A stretch of 64,000 nt of DNA from contig JAFWXO010000022.1 of assembly GCA_017545865.1 (NCBI GenBank), positions 1 to 64,000 of the forward strand, in the 5' to 3' direction. The notes below the pieces were generated by a model, which made no database searches, was not told where the DNA came from, and saw only the letters and a list, made by a program, of their open reading frames with translations. Position 1 is the stretch's first letter. The number at the start of each line of letters is the position of its first letter. The translations under genes were made by a program, and so were the position numbers. This DNA is from Clostridia bacterium (GTDB taxonomy: Bacteria > Bacillota > Clostridia > Christensenellales > Borkfalkiaceae). Of the stretch, positions 52,712 through 61,419 are shown piece by piece.

Positions 52712-52781
52712 ATTATATTACACTGATTGATGTTTTGCAAGCGATTGAAAGGATCGGTTGAACAAAAACCGCGAACCACGG
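52712..52781 (-). promoter_or_regulatory. promoter of the YwaF gene with 49-bp repeat, copy B
   Basis: TTGCAA (52735-52740), 17-bp spacer, TATAAT (52712-52717). The repeat at 52733-52781 contains nested inverted repeats, GTTGAA...TTCAAC and GAACC/GGTTC, which look tRNA T-arm-like but do not pair as a T stem. Confidence 0.7.
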
Positions 52782-52798
52782 TTCGATTCAACTGCACC

Positions 52799-52831
52799 AA
52801 AAAACACGAGGCTATCAAGCCCCGTGTTTTT
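52799..52831 (-). terminator. terminator after tRNA-Leu
   Basis: AAAACACG and CGTGTTTT with inner GGCT/AGCC pair, directly after the encoded CCA end. T run on the minus strand. Confidence 0.85.
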
Positions 52832-52914
52832 TGGTGCGGATAACAGGAATCGAACCTGCACGGTCTCCCACAGGATTCTAAGTCCTGCGCGTCTGCCAGT
52901 TCCGCCATATCCGC
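52832..52914 (-). tRNA. tRNA-Leu (UAG anticodon), CCA encoded
   Basis: Acceptor GCGGATA (52908-52914) pairs with TATCCGC (52836-52842), followed by A and CCA (52832-52834). The anticodon stem CAGGA/TCCTG encloses CTTAGAA, anticodon TAG. The variable arm is long, as in class II tRNAs, and the T loop is TTCGATT. It starts 14 nt after deoC and may be co-transcribed with mnmE-deoC. Confidence 0.95.
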
Positions 52915-52928
52915 GAAATTTAGGAAGA

Positions 52929-53570
52929 TTATTCTTCCATTATTTTTACGCCTGCGCTCGTGCCGATACGAGATACGCCAAGCGAGATAAAGTTTAAAGC
53001 GTCTTCCTTAGTTCTTATGCCACCGCTTGCTTTGATAAGCGTTTTTCCGCTTAAGTTTGCCTTCATAATCTTAACAGCGTTTTCAGTTGCAACGCCACCA
53101 GTAAAGCCCGTGCAAGTTTTAACGAAGTCCGCCCCAGCCTTGCAAACGATTTTCGTTGCCAAGGCAATTTCTTCATCGGTTAAAAGCCCCGTTTCAATAA
53201 TAACTTTAACAACGTTACCTTTTGCCGAATCTATAACCGCCTTAATCTCATTTTCAACGAAAAGGGCGTTACCTTCTTTGAGTTTTGCAACGTTTATAAC
53301 CATATCAAACTCGGTTGCCCCGTCTTTTAAAGCCTTTTCCGTTTCAAAAACTTTAACTTCAGTGGCGGATTTGCCGAGCGGAAAGCCTATTACCGTGCAA
53401 ACCTTAACGCCAGTTCCCGCTAAACACTCGCTAGCAAGCTTAACGTCACAGGGGTTTACGCAAACGGACTTAAAGTTATATTTCTTCGCCTCGTTGCAAA
53501 GGGTTTCTATTTCTTTTTCAGTAACCGCGGATTTAAGCGCGGTGTGATCTATGTATTTATTTAATTCCAT
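52929..53570 (-). CDS. deoC: deoxyribose-phosphate aldolase
   Basis: Splits deoxyribose-5-phosphate into glyceraldehyde-3-phosphate and acetaldehyde in nucleoside salvage. The 213-aa TIM-barrel protein has YIDHTALKSAVTEKEI, VCVNPCDVKLA, the Schiff-base lysine in GADFVKTCTGF (about 147) and KASGGIRTKEDAL. It follows mnmE by 1 nt. Confidence 0.95.
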   Translation of the reverse strand: MELNKYIDHTALKSAVTEKEIETLCNEAKKYNFKSVCVNPCDVKLASECLAGTGVKVCTVIGFPLGKSATEVKVFETEKALKDGATEFDMVINVAKLKEGNALFVENEIKAVIDSAKGNVVKVIIETGLLTDEEIALATKIVCKAGADFVKTCTGFTGGVATENAVKIMKANLSGKTLIKASGGIRTKEDALNFISLGVSRIGTSAGVKIMEE

Positions 53571-53571
53571 A

Positions 53572-54915
53572 TTACTTTCCTACGCAAAATTTAGCAAAAA
53601 TCTCGTCAATAATCTCTTCGGTTGCGGTCTTGCCCGTTATTTCACCAAGCGCATTCCAAACGGACTTAACATCTTCGGAAACGATGTCTAAGGGAACGCC
53701 GTCTTCTATGCCAACGAGCGATGCCGAAAGATATTCTTCCGCCTTTTTAAGCGCGTTTAAGTGGCGTTCTTCAACGATGAGTTCGGCGTTTCTATCAATG
53801 CCTTGCGCAAAAGCCTTTTGGTATAAAGCAGACTTTAAACTCTCAATGCCGTCACCCGTTTTTGCGGAAACTACAACGCCGTTTTTATCTCCCGTGAACG
53901 TATCGCTTTTATTATAAACGATAAGGTGGTTGAGATTTTCAACCTTTTGATAAATTTCTTTATCTTGAGCGGTAAGTTCCGCCCCACCGTCAAACACGGC
54001 AACGCAAACGTCAGCCGAGTTTAAGATTTTTTCGGAACGCTCAATGCCCATAAGTTCAATCTCGTCACTTGCCGAGCGGATGCCAGCGGTATCGTATAAA
54101 TCAAACTTAACGCCGTTTATATCGAGAGAGCCTTCAACCACGTCACGCGTAGTGCCCTCTATTGACGAAACGATTGCCTTTTCGTAATTTAAAAGAGCGT
54201 TGAGAATTGAAGACTTGCCAACGTTAGGTCTACCAACGATTGCAACTTTAACGCCGTTTTTAATTTTGCTGCCAGCGTTATAGCCTTTGATAAGGTCAAT
54301 AATCGTTAATTGCGTTTGCTCTAAAGTTTCAACGAGCGTGTCTAAGGCAAGTTCGCCAAGGTCTTCTTCGGGGTAATCAATATCCGCGCCGATTTCCGCT
54401 AAGGCGTAAGTAATTTTATCTTGGAGAGCGGTAACCTTTTCAAACAGTTTTTCACGGTATAAAGAATAACCCGACTTAACCGCCGCCACGCTTTCGCCGT
54501 TTATCATATCGATAAGCCCTTCAGCCGAAGAAAGGGAAAGTTTGCCGTTTAAAAAGGCTCTTTTAGTAAACTCACCGCGCGTTGCGGGGAGCGCGCCGAG
54601 TTCAAACGTTTTTTTCAAAACGCCTTGAGTGATAGCCGTTCCGCCGTGGCAGTGAATTTCAACCATATCTTCGCCCGTGTAACTTTTAGGCGCTTTAAAA
54701 TAAACCGCCATACCAAAATCGGTAAAGCCACCAGCGCAAGAAATTTCGCCAACGTAAAGTTTATACGGCTCGAAATTTTCTACCTTAGTATTTTTGGATA
54801 AGGGGCTAAACATTTTTGATAAAAGGTTTAAACACCCCTCTCCGCTTATTCTTATAATAGCAACACCGCCAACACCGTTGGCGGTTGATATTGCCGAAAT
54901 AATTTCAGTTTTCAT
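53572..54915 (-). CDS. mnmE: tRNA modification GTPase MnmE
   Basis: MnmE with MnmG modifies U34 of certain tRNAs. The 447-aa protein has the N-terminal folate-binding domain with DTISAIST-type TEIISAISTANGVGGVAIIRISG, the G domain GRPNVGKSSILN (about 230), DTAGI and NKSD, and the C-terminal catalytic Cys in FCVGK. The neighbouring tRNA-Leu is of the type that MnmEG acts on in other bacteria only for some isoacceptors. mnmG is not here. Confidence 0.96.
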   Translation of the reverse strand: MKTEIISAISTANGVGGVAIIRISGEGCLNLLSKMFSPLSKNTKVENFEPYKLYVGEISCAGGFTDFGMAVYFKAPKSYTGEDMVEIHCHGGTAITQGVLKKTFELGALPATRGEFTKRAFLNGKLSLSSAEGLIDMINGESVAAVKSGYSLYREKLFEKVTALQDKITYALAEIGADIDYPEEDLGELALDTLVETLEQTQLTIIDLIKGYNAGSKIKNGVKVAIVGRPNVGKSSILNALLNYEKAIVSSIEGTTRDVVEGSLDINGVKFDLYDTAGIRSASDEIELMGIERSEKILNSADVCVAVFDGGAELTAQDKEIYQKVENLNHLIVYNKSDTFTGDKNGVVVSAKTGDGIESLKSALYQKAFAQGIDRNAELIVEERHLNALKKAEEYLSASLVGIEDGVPLDIVSEDVKSVWNALGEITGKTATEEIIDEIFAKFCVGK

Positions 54916-54920
54916 AAGTT

Positions 54921-55769
54921 TTAACTAAACAAATCGTCCCCATCAGATTTTGAAGACGAGCCGTTCTTATCCGAAAATTCAGGGAAGGGATCTTCAGGCG
55001 CTTTTTTAGGCTCGGCGTTTTGATTGCCGTAGGGGTTGTTATAAGGGTTGTTATAGGGGTTATTGTAAGGATTATAACCACCGTAGTTTTGATAGGGGTT
55101 GTGATAGTATTGCTTGAAACTCTTTCTCTCGTTATTTCTCACCACGAATAAGAGTATGCCGAAAAGCGGTGGGTTGAAGAAGATTGAGAAAAGAGAATAA
55201 AGTAGCGCCGATTGCGGACGGTAAAGCCTGAACACCAAGAAGATAATGCTAACTTCAAAGAAGATATAGGCTATATCTAAAATCAAACTTAAAACGTCAA
55301 GAATAGTATAGATAACGTTAGCGCCCATAAACCAACTTAAAAGGAAGGGGCTGGTAATAGTAACGTCAAAATTAAAAATAAGCGCAAAATCGTAAAGATA
55401 ACCGCCAACGAGAACGAGTTGACCGTTAACTTCGCGAACGAAAGCAAAGTTTAACAAAATAGCCAAAACGGTGGTAACAGCGGATAAAATTGCAATCCAA
55501 AGCCCAACGTTTTTAATCTTTTTGCCCCAAACGACTGCTTCCCCAACGATTTTACCAAGTAAAATCCAGTTTAAAAGGGGGAAAATTGCCATCCATCTAC
55601 CCTTTAAAATATTTTGGTTTTTAGCCATTTTAAAGAGCGCTATCGCCATAAAAACGTGACCGATAAGCGGGATAACGAATATTGATATTAAACTTGAGAT
55701 AGCGGTAAACATAGGAGTCATAACCGTATCAAACAAGTGCATTAAATTGATTGCTAAAAAATTGTTCAT
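54921..55769 (-). CDS. membrane protein with tandem NPYN tail
   Basis: I do not recognise a specific family. The 282-aa protein has about six hydrophobic segments (to residue 215) resembling DUF5684-type proteins (LIGHVFMAIALFKMAKNQNILKGRWMAIFPLLNWILLGKI). The tail is YNPYNNPYNNPYNNPYGNQ followed by an acidic, serine-rich end. It is 5 nt before mnmE and probably in the same operon. Function is unknown. Confidence 0.65.
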   Translation of the reverse strand: MNNFLAINLMHLFDTVMTPMFTAISSLISIFVIPLIGHVFMAIALFKMAKNQNILKGRWMAIFPLLNWILLGKIVGEAVVWGKKIKNVGLWIAILSAVTTVLAILLNFAFVREVNGQLVLVGGYLYDFALIFNFDVTITSPFLLSWFMGANVIYTILDVLSLILDIAYIFFEVSIIFLVFRLYRPQSALLYSLFSIFFNPPLFGILLFVVRNNERKSFKQYYHNPYQNYGGYNPYNNPYNNPYNNPYGNQNAEPKKAPEDPFPEFSDKNGSSSKSDGDDLFS

Positions 55770-55807
55770 AAATAAATCCTTTAAAAAGATTTTAACTATC
55801 GTTTATT

Positions 55808-55900
55808 AAAGCCTATTACAACCTATTTAAAGGTTGGGCGAAATCATAGCCTATTGCAACAATATTAAGACGTTAGAAACAAGCAAGACAAGGCTCGCTT
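55808..55900 (-). repeat. CCTATTRCAAC boxes and truncated long-hairpin arm
   Basis: GCCTATTACAACC at about 55811, CCTATTGCAAC at about 55850 and GCCTATTACAACC at 55901 flank a truncated element end (55863-55900, TATTAAGACGTTAGAAAC). The same box precedes the elements at 126 (about 90) and 63680, so it appears to belong to the family. Confidence 0.6.
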
Positions 55901-55914
55901 GCCTATTACAACCA

Positions 55915-56022
55915 TATTAAGACGTTAGAAGCAAGCAAGGCGGTTATTCTAGCCAAAGTACGCGTACTCCTTGTACGGAATCTTTGGCTAAATAGCCGAT
56001 TTGCGCAGTTTATAACGGCTTA
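55915..56022 (-). repeat. long-hairpin element, copy 3 (after proS)
   Basis: Ends TATTAAGACGTTAGAAGC and, complemented, TATTAAGCCGTTATAAAC. Inner pairing TAGCCAAAG (55950-55958) with CTTTGGCTA around a GTACGCGTAC apex. The right end overlaps the TAA stop of proS, so the element supplies it. Confidence 0.75.
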
Positions 56023-57450
56023 ATAGGCGCGGGCAAAGTAAACGATTTTAGAAGCCTTTTTACCGCATACCGCACATACCTTGCCTTCGGCAGAGTCTTC
56101 GGCGATAACGCGGGCGGTGGCTTGAGTTTGCTCTTTGATTTTTTCTTCACATTCACGGCAACCACACCAAGGCGCTTTAACGAAACACTTATTGTCAACA
56201 CCTGCTAAGAGTTCTTCAACGGAATTAGCCCAAACGATACGGCTATCACGGCGTTCTCTTGACTTTTCAAGCATTTCTTTTTGAACGGTTGCTAAAAGTT
56301 CTTTAACGGCAACGGCGTCAAACAAGTTAAGTTCGGCTTTTTCAAGCGTGTCACGACGCATAGTCATCATCTTGCCGTTTTCAATATCACGAGGGCCAAC
56401 TTCAATTCTTACGGGAACACCTTTCATTTCCCACTCGTTGAACTTCCAACCCGGAGTAGCGTCACGCTTGTCAACTTCCGCTCTGATGCCGAGATCACAA
56501 AGGGCATCGCAAAGTTTTTGAGCGTTTTCTAAAACGCCATCTTTGTGCATTGCAATGGGGATAATGATAACTTGGATAGGCGCAACAACGGGCGGAATAA
56601 CAAGACCACGTTGATCGCCGTGCGCCATAATGAGCGCGCCGATAAGACGGGTTGATACGCCCCAGCTCGTTGAATAACCGTATTTAAGCGTTCCGTCTTT
56701 ATCTAAGAACTTCATATCGAAGGCTTTTGCAAAGTTTTGACCTAAGTAGTGAGAAGTGCCGGCTTGCAAACTCTTGCCGTCAAGCATCATTGCTTCCATA
56801 CCGTAAGTTGCAACTGCGCCTGCAAACTTTTCTTTATCCGTTTTTCTACCTGTTAAAACGGGAATTGCCAAGCAGTTCTCAGCAAAATCTTTATACACGC
56901 CGAGCATAGTTTGGGTTTCAATTTCCGCTTCTTCTTCGCTGGCGTGAACGGTGTGGCCTTCTTGCCATAAAAATTCGCTCGTTCTAAGGAAAGGACGGGT
57001 GGTCTTTTCCCAACGCATAACGTTACACCATTGATTGATTAAAATGGGAAGATCGCGATAACTTTCCATCCACTTAGCGTACATATCGCAAATGATAGTT
57101 TCGGAAGTGGGGCGGATAACGAGCGGTTCTTGAAGTTTTTGACCGCCTGCGTGAGTTACGGTTGCAACTTCGGGCGCAAAACCTTCAACGTGTTCCGCTT
57201 CTTTCATAAGATAACTTTGCGGAATTAAAAGGGGGAAATAAGCGTTCTTAACCCCAGTCTTTTTAAAGCGAACGTCAAGTTCTTTTTGAATATTTTCCCA
57301 AATAGCGTAACCGTAAGGACGGATAACCATAGTGCCTTTAACTGGGCCGTAGTCAACGAGCTCTGTTTTCAAGATAACGTCTGTATACCATTTGGGGAAA
57401 TCTTCATTTATATCTGCTATTTCTTTAACGAATTGTTTTTCTTTAGCCAT
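56020..57450 (-). CDS. proS: prolyl-tRNA synthetase, short (archaeal/eukaryote-like) type
   Basis: Charges tRNA-Pro. The 476-aa protein lacks the inserted editing domain of the long bacterial form. It has class II motifs (VRPTSETIICDMYAKWM, RWEKTTRPFLRTSEFLWQEGHT), the anticodon-binding domain from about 285 (VQVIIIPIAMHKDG) and a C-terminal zinc-like domain with CGCRECE and CAVCGK, ending in VYFARAY. AGGTTTTG-type sites are weak; the ATG at 57450 follows AAGAAGG. Confidence 0.95.
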   Translation of the reverse strand: MAKEKQFVKEIADINEDFPKWYTDVILKTELVDYGPVKGTMVIRPYGYAIWENIQKELDVRFKKTGVKNAYFPLLIPQSYLMKEAEHVEGFAPEVATVTHAGGQKLQEPLVIRPTSETIICDMYAKWMESYRDLPILINQWCNVMRWEKTTRPFLRTSEFLWQEGHTVHASEEEAEIETQTMLGVYKDFAENCLAIPVLTGRKTDKEKFAGAVATYGMEAMMLDGKSLQAGTSHYLGQNFAKAFDMKFLDKDGTLKYGYSTSWGVSTRLIGALIMAHGDQRGLVIPPVVAPIQVIIIPIAMHKDGVLENAQKLCDALCDLGIRAEVDKRDATPGWKFNEWEMKGVPVRIEVGPRDIENGKMMTMRRDTLEKAELNLFDAVAVKELLATVQKEMLEKSRERRDSRIVWANSVEELLAGVDNKCFVKAPWCGCRECEEKIKEQTQATARVIAEDSAEGKVCAVCGKKASKIVYFARAY

Positions 57451-57484
57451 AACAAAACCTTCTTATATTATTTACTTGCTTTTA

Positions 57485-57513
57485 ATTATATATACAAAAC
57501 GTAAAAAAGTAAA
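57485..57513 (-). promoter_or_regulatory. promoter of proS
   Basis: TTTACT (57508-57513), 17-bp spacer, TATAAT (57485-57490). Confidence 0.7.
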
Positions 57514-57602
57514 GCGTTTTGCAAAACTGCCCACCATACCTTTACGCGATTTTCGTTTTTTTCATACCTTTTTTACAAAAAAAGCATATTTATACTTTAT
57601 TT

Positions 57603-57624
57603 CACAAAAGATTTGTGCTAAAAT
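57603..57624 (+). promoter_or_regulatory. tkt promoter region with CACAAA palindrome
   Basis: Extended -10 TGCTAAAAT (TAAAAT 57619-57624); the -35 is weak. CACAAA and TTTGTG (57603-57617) form a palindrome with 3-bp centre immediately upstream of the -10, a likely repressor or activator site. Confidence 0.55.
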
Positions 57625-57657
57625 AGAATCGTACTAAAAAATTAAGGAGATTTTCTC

Positions 57658-59628
57658 ATGGAAAACAGCAAACTTACAGTTAACGCTATCCGCGTGTTGT
57701 CTGCAGAAGCCGTTGAAAAGGCTAATTCCGGTCACCCCGGCATTTGTCTTGGCGCAGCGCCCTTAGCATACACTCTTTGGCAGAATTTTATGACGTTTAA
57801 CCCGTCTAACAGCAAAAAATTCTACAACCGCGATAGATTTATTTTATCCGCAGGTCACGGCTCGATGCTCAACTACTCTCTCCTTCACCTTTACGGATAT
57901 AAACTTTCTATTGACGATATTAAGAATTTCCGTCAATTCGGTTCTAAAACTCCCGGTCACCCCGAATTTAACCACACTGACGGTATTGAAGTTTCAACCG
58001 GCCCGTTAGGTCAAGGTATTGCAAACGCCGTTGGTATGGCTATTGCGGAAACTCACCTTGCTTCTCTTTACAATAAAGAAGGCTTCCCCGTAGTTGATCA
58101 CTATACTTATGCTTTGTGTGGTGACGGTTGCTTAATGGAAGGCATTGAATATGAAGCGGCATCGCTTGCAGGCTCACTTAAACTTGGCAAACTTATCGTT
58201 TTATACGATTGCAATGGCATCACTATCGAAGGCGACACTTCTGAAACCTTTAGTGAAGACGTTAAGGCGCGCCACAAAGCGCAAGGTTGGCAAGTTTTAG
58301 AAGTTAAAGACGGTAACGACGTTAACGCTCTTACCAAAGCTATCAAGAAAGCAAAAGCGGAAAAGGAAAAACCGTCGCTTATCGTATGCTACACTCAAAT
58401 CGGCTTTGGCTCTTCTAAACAAGGCTCTGCTTCTTCTCACGGCGCACCGCTCGGCGCGGACTGCCTTGCAGATATGAAGAAAAACCTTGGTTACGACTAT
58501 CCTGAATTCACCGTTCCCGAAGAAGTTTACGCTCACACTAAAAGAGCAATCAACCGCGGTAAAAAGGCTGAAAGAAACTGGAAGAAGATGTTTGCCGAAT
58601 ATCAAAAGGCGTACCCCGAACTTGCTAAAGAGTTTATCGATAGGATGAACGGCGTTATCCCCGAATTTGACTGGGAAGAAGTTTACAAGTTTGAAAAAGA
58701 CGATGCTACTCGTGGAACTGGCGGTACGGTTATCAATAGGCTTGCTCCTAAGCTCCCCACCCTTTTCGGTGGCTCGGCTGACCTTAACCCGTCTACCAAA
58801 ACTTATATGAAAGGCGCTGGCGACTACTCGCCCGCTACTCGTGAAGGTAGAAACGTTCACTTTGGTATTAGAGAACACGCTATGGCGGCTATCTGTAACG
58901 GTCTTTCTTGCCACGGCGGTTTCTTACCGTTCTGTTCAACCTTCTTCGTATTTAGCGATTATATGAAAAACGCTATGCGTTTATCCGCTATTATGAACCT
59001 TAACGTAACTTACGTTTTAACTCACGATTCTATCGGCGTTGGCGAAGACGGTCCTACCCACCAACCCATTGAACATTTAACCGCTCTCCGCTCTATTCCG
59101 AATATGAAGGTGTTCAGACCTTGTGACGGTAGAGAAACGGCAGCAGGCTGGGAAATCGCAGTTAAAGGCAACGGCCCAACGAGTTTAATCTTATCTCGCC
59201 AAACCTTAAAGTCTTACGAAGGCACTGGCAAAGCCGCTCTCAAAGGCGGTTATATCCTTTCCGATAGCGAAAAGAAAACACCCGATCTTATCTTAATCGG
59301 CGCAGGCTCGGAAGTTGAGTGCTGTATGTCCGCTAAAGAAATGCTCAAAGCTGAAGGCGTTGACGTTAGAGTTGTTTCTATGCCCTGTATGGAACTTTTC
59401 GATGCTCAAACCAAGGCTTACAAAGAAAGCGTTCTTCCGTCAAGCGTTAGAGCAAGAGTGTGCGTAGAAGCAGGCTCTACCCTTCCTTGGTATAAGTATG
59501 CAGGCCTTGACGGTAAGATTATCGGTATCGATGAATACGGTTTAAGTGGCCCTGCGAAAGTTCTTTTCAACCACTACGGTTTCACCGCTGAGAACGTTTA
59601 CAACACTGCTAAAGAACTTTTAAAATAA
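57658..59628 (+). CDS. tkt: transketolase
   Basis: Transfers two-carbon units between sugar phosphates in the pentose phosphate pathway, using thiamine diphosphate. The 656-aa full-length protein has [12 protein letters not shown] near 24, [16 protein letters not shown], the TPP motif GDGCLMEGI with a later CNG, and [15 protein letters not shown] near 460. AAGGAG precedes the ATG. Monocistronic with its own terminator. Confidence 0.96.
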   Translation: MENSKLTVNAIRVLSAEAVEKANSGHPGICLGAAPLAYTLWQNFMTFNPSNSKKFYNRDRFILSAGHGSMLNYSLLHLYGYKLSIDDIKNFRQFGSKTPGHPEFNHTDGIEVSTGPLGQGIANAVGMAIAETHLASLYNKEGFPVVDHYTYALCGDGCLMEGIEYEAASLAGSLKLGKLIVLYDCNGITIEGDTSETFSEDVKARHKAQGWQVLEVKDGNDVNALTKAIKKAKAEKEKPSLIVCYTQIGFGSSKQGSASSHGAPLGADCLADMKKNLGYDYPEFTVPEEVYAHTKRAINRGKKAERNWKKMFAEYQKAYPELAKEFIDRMNGVIPEFDWEEVYKFEKDDATRGTGGTVINRLAPKLPTLFGGSADLNPSTKTYMKGAGDYSPATREGRNVHFGIREHAMAAICNGLSCHGGFLPFCSTFFVFSDYMKNAMRLSAIMNLNVTYVLTHDSIGVGEDGPTHQPIEHLTALRSIPNMKVFRPCDGRETAAGWEIAVKGNGPTSLILSRQTLKSYEGTGKAALKGGYILSDSEKKTPDLILIGAGSEVECCMSAKEMLKAEGVDVRVVSMPCMELFDAQTKAYKESVLPSSVRARVCVEAGSTLPWYKYAGLDGKIIGIDEYGLSGPAKVLFNHYGFTAENVYNTAKELLK

Positions 59629-59640
59629 TTTAACAATTTA

Positions 59641-59672
59641 AAACCGTTGCGGAAATTCCGCAACGGTTTTTT
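59641..59672. terminator. bidirectional terminator between tkt and the PHP-fusion gene
   Basis: AAACCGTTGCGG and CCGCAACGGTTT pair around a 5-nt loop with T on both sides. Confidence 0.85.
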
Positions 59673-61415
59673 TTATTTAAGGAAAAATGGCGTTGAGTTT
59701 ACAATAAAGAATTCGTTTTCACCTTGAACTTCAACGCGAACGAATTTTGAAAGGTCTAAGCCCTTTAAAGAAATAACTTCATTTATCTCGTTTGAGTTAA
59801 AATCTGACTTAACGTATACGAGTTTTTCCGCCGAATATACTCTAAGCTGACAAACGTTGCCGTTTGAACATTTAGCGGAAACTTTAAGGGGTAAGGTCAA
59901 CGCTTCTTCAAGGGAAACTTCGTCACCAGGGAGATACTTTCCTAAACGGATATCCGCCTCGTCAAAGAAAAGCCCTGAAATAACGTGGCGCTTTTTAATA
60001 CAGTCAACCACCGTATCCCTATTTGCTTCGCCGTCGAGATACAAAAAGTTAACGGCGGGGTTATCCATAAAGCGACGGAAACCGAAAAGGTCAACCGAGT
60101 TCATAAGCGCAAACTTTTTGCCTTGAAGCCAAGCTTTTTCAATATCCAAGCCTGATAAGGGGCGCATAGGCTCAACGTCAATCGCGTCAAAATCGTAACC
60201 GATAAAGTAATCGAAATAGGGGTGAGTTGCGCAGATTGCGCCGTTGTGTTTTTTAACGTGAGCGATTGACTTTTTAAGGTACGCGTCAATTTCTTCATCG
60301 GTATATAAACTCTTGGTAAATTCGGTTGAATAACCTTCTTCGTCTATGCCGATAGCCAAGGAGTGATAGGTGTTGTGGCTCTTGGTTTTTGCGTTTTCTT
60401 CCCAGTTGAACGGGTGGTATTCTTGCCCCGTTAAGAATAAAACTTTATCATCGCTATACTTTTCAACGTCAAGCTTGCCGTTATAGGGGGCGGCGTGCTT
60501 GATTGCAAGCGAACAAATATCAAAGCCTTTAAGGCGCATCATCGCGTTTATAGTTCCGGGGTGAGAATCGCAACCGTACCAGTCGAGCGAGTGCATGTGA
60601 ATTGCCATTTTGTAATTAACTTTTTTAGGAAGGGTTTTCTTAACGATAGGCATTTCTTCACTTTCGCCGTTTTTAAAGCGAGCAAAGTAAGCAAACAAGT
60701 TTTTAAGATACTTTTTCCAAAACGATAAAACTTTTGCGTTCTTTTCGCCTTCGTAAACTTCGGGGAATAAAAGTCCGCTTAAAAAGTACATACCCTTGCC
60801 GTAGTTTGCCTTGGCGATAAGCGCGCCGTCACGAACGGCGGGATCCATATACGAACCAAGAACGTCCCACCTATCGTTTAAAAGATAGCAAGATACCGCA
60901 GAAGATCTTATATCTTCGGTTGAATCTTCAGTTTGGGGCTTTCCTTGATAGAAAGTGTTTACTTTTAAGCGCCAGTCAATCATCTCGTCGGGCGTGATAA
61001 CTTCGGGCTCGGAAAAAAGCCTTTGACCTAAAGGCTCAATCCACGGCATCATATAGTTTTTGTAAGGCGTTCTATCCCCTTCAAACATGTGCCCGCAACC
61101 GCCGATAGTTGAAACGTGGCGGTGGATAAGTTGAGTATAGCCAACTTCATCGGCTAAAAAGTAAGGCGCCCAACGCTTGTAATCTTGAGCGAAAAACACG
61201 AATATTCCGCCTGCTTTTACCCAGTTGTTGATATACTCTTCATCGTTTTCAATATAGTCGTTAAACCCATTTTGTTCAACGAAAACAACGTCAAACTTGT
61301 CAAGATAACCCTTTTTAGAATAGTCTATCTTTTCGGGCGAGTAGCCTTGTTCGATTAAAAAATCTTTAAACTTATACTGTGGTTGAAACCAGTGTTCAAA
61401 ATAACCTATTTTCAT
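59673..61415 (-). CDS. ThuA-like/PHP-domain fusion protein
   Basis: The 580-aa protein has an N-terminal half like glutamine-amidotransferase/ThuA folds (about 1-240: FDVVFVEQNGFNDY, AGGIFVFFAQDYKRW, GKGMYFLSGLLFPEVYEG) and a PHP-like domain from about 265 with HMHS (273-276), LTGQEYHPF, ATHPYF and an aspartate-rich end, followed by a beta-rich tail. It has no signal peptide. Last gene of the COG0523 operon, so it may be a zinc-requiring hydrolase or a client of the GTPases. Not recognised as a named enzyme. Confidence 0.6.
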   Translation of the reverse strand: MKIGYFEHWFQPQYKFKDFLIEQGYSPEKIDYSKKGYLDKFDVVFVEQNGFNDYIENDEEYINNWVKAGGIFVFFAQDYKRWAPYFLADEVGYTQLIHRHVSTIGGCGHMFEGDRTPYKNYMMPWIEPLGQRLFSEPEVITPDEMIDWRLKVNTFYQGKPQTEDSTEDIRSSAVSCYLLNDRWDVLGSYMDPAVRDGALIAKANYGKGMYFLSGLLFPEVYEGEKNAKVLSFWKKYLKNLFAYFARFKNGESEEMPIVKKTLPKKVNYKMAIHMHSLDWYGCDSHPGTINAMMRLKGFDICSLAIKHAAPYNGKLDVEKYSDDKVLFLTGQEYHPFNWEENAKTKSHNTYHSLAIGIDEEGYSTEFTKSLYTDEEIDAYLKKSIAHVKKHNGAICATHPYFDYFIGYDFDAIDVEPMRPLSGLDIEKAWLQGKKFALMNSVDLFGFRRFMDNPAVNFLYLDGEANRDTVVDCIKKRHVISGLFFDEADIRLGKYLPGDEVSLEEALTLPLKVSAKCSNGNVCQLRVYSAEKLVYVKSDFNSNEINEVISLKGLDLSKFVRVEVQGENEFFIVNSTPFFLK

Positions 61416-61419
61416 AATT

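Noticed and set aside
52770..52800. Possible second tRNA fragment (GGTTCGATTC followed by a CACCA end, plus strand)
   Set aside because: The flanking bases do not form a T stem and there is no acceptor partner or anticodon arm; a nested inverted repeat explains it better.
52678..52908. 76-codon minus-strand frame beginning MAELADAQDLESC
   Set aside because: It is the familiar false reading frame across a tRNA-Leu gene and the following terminator.
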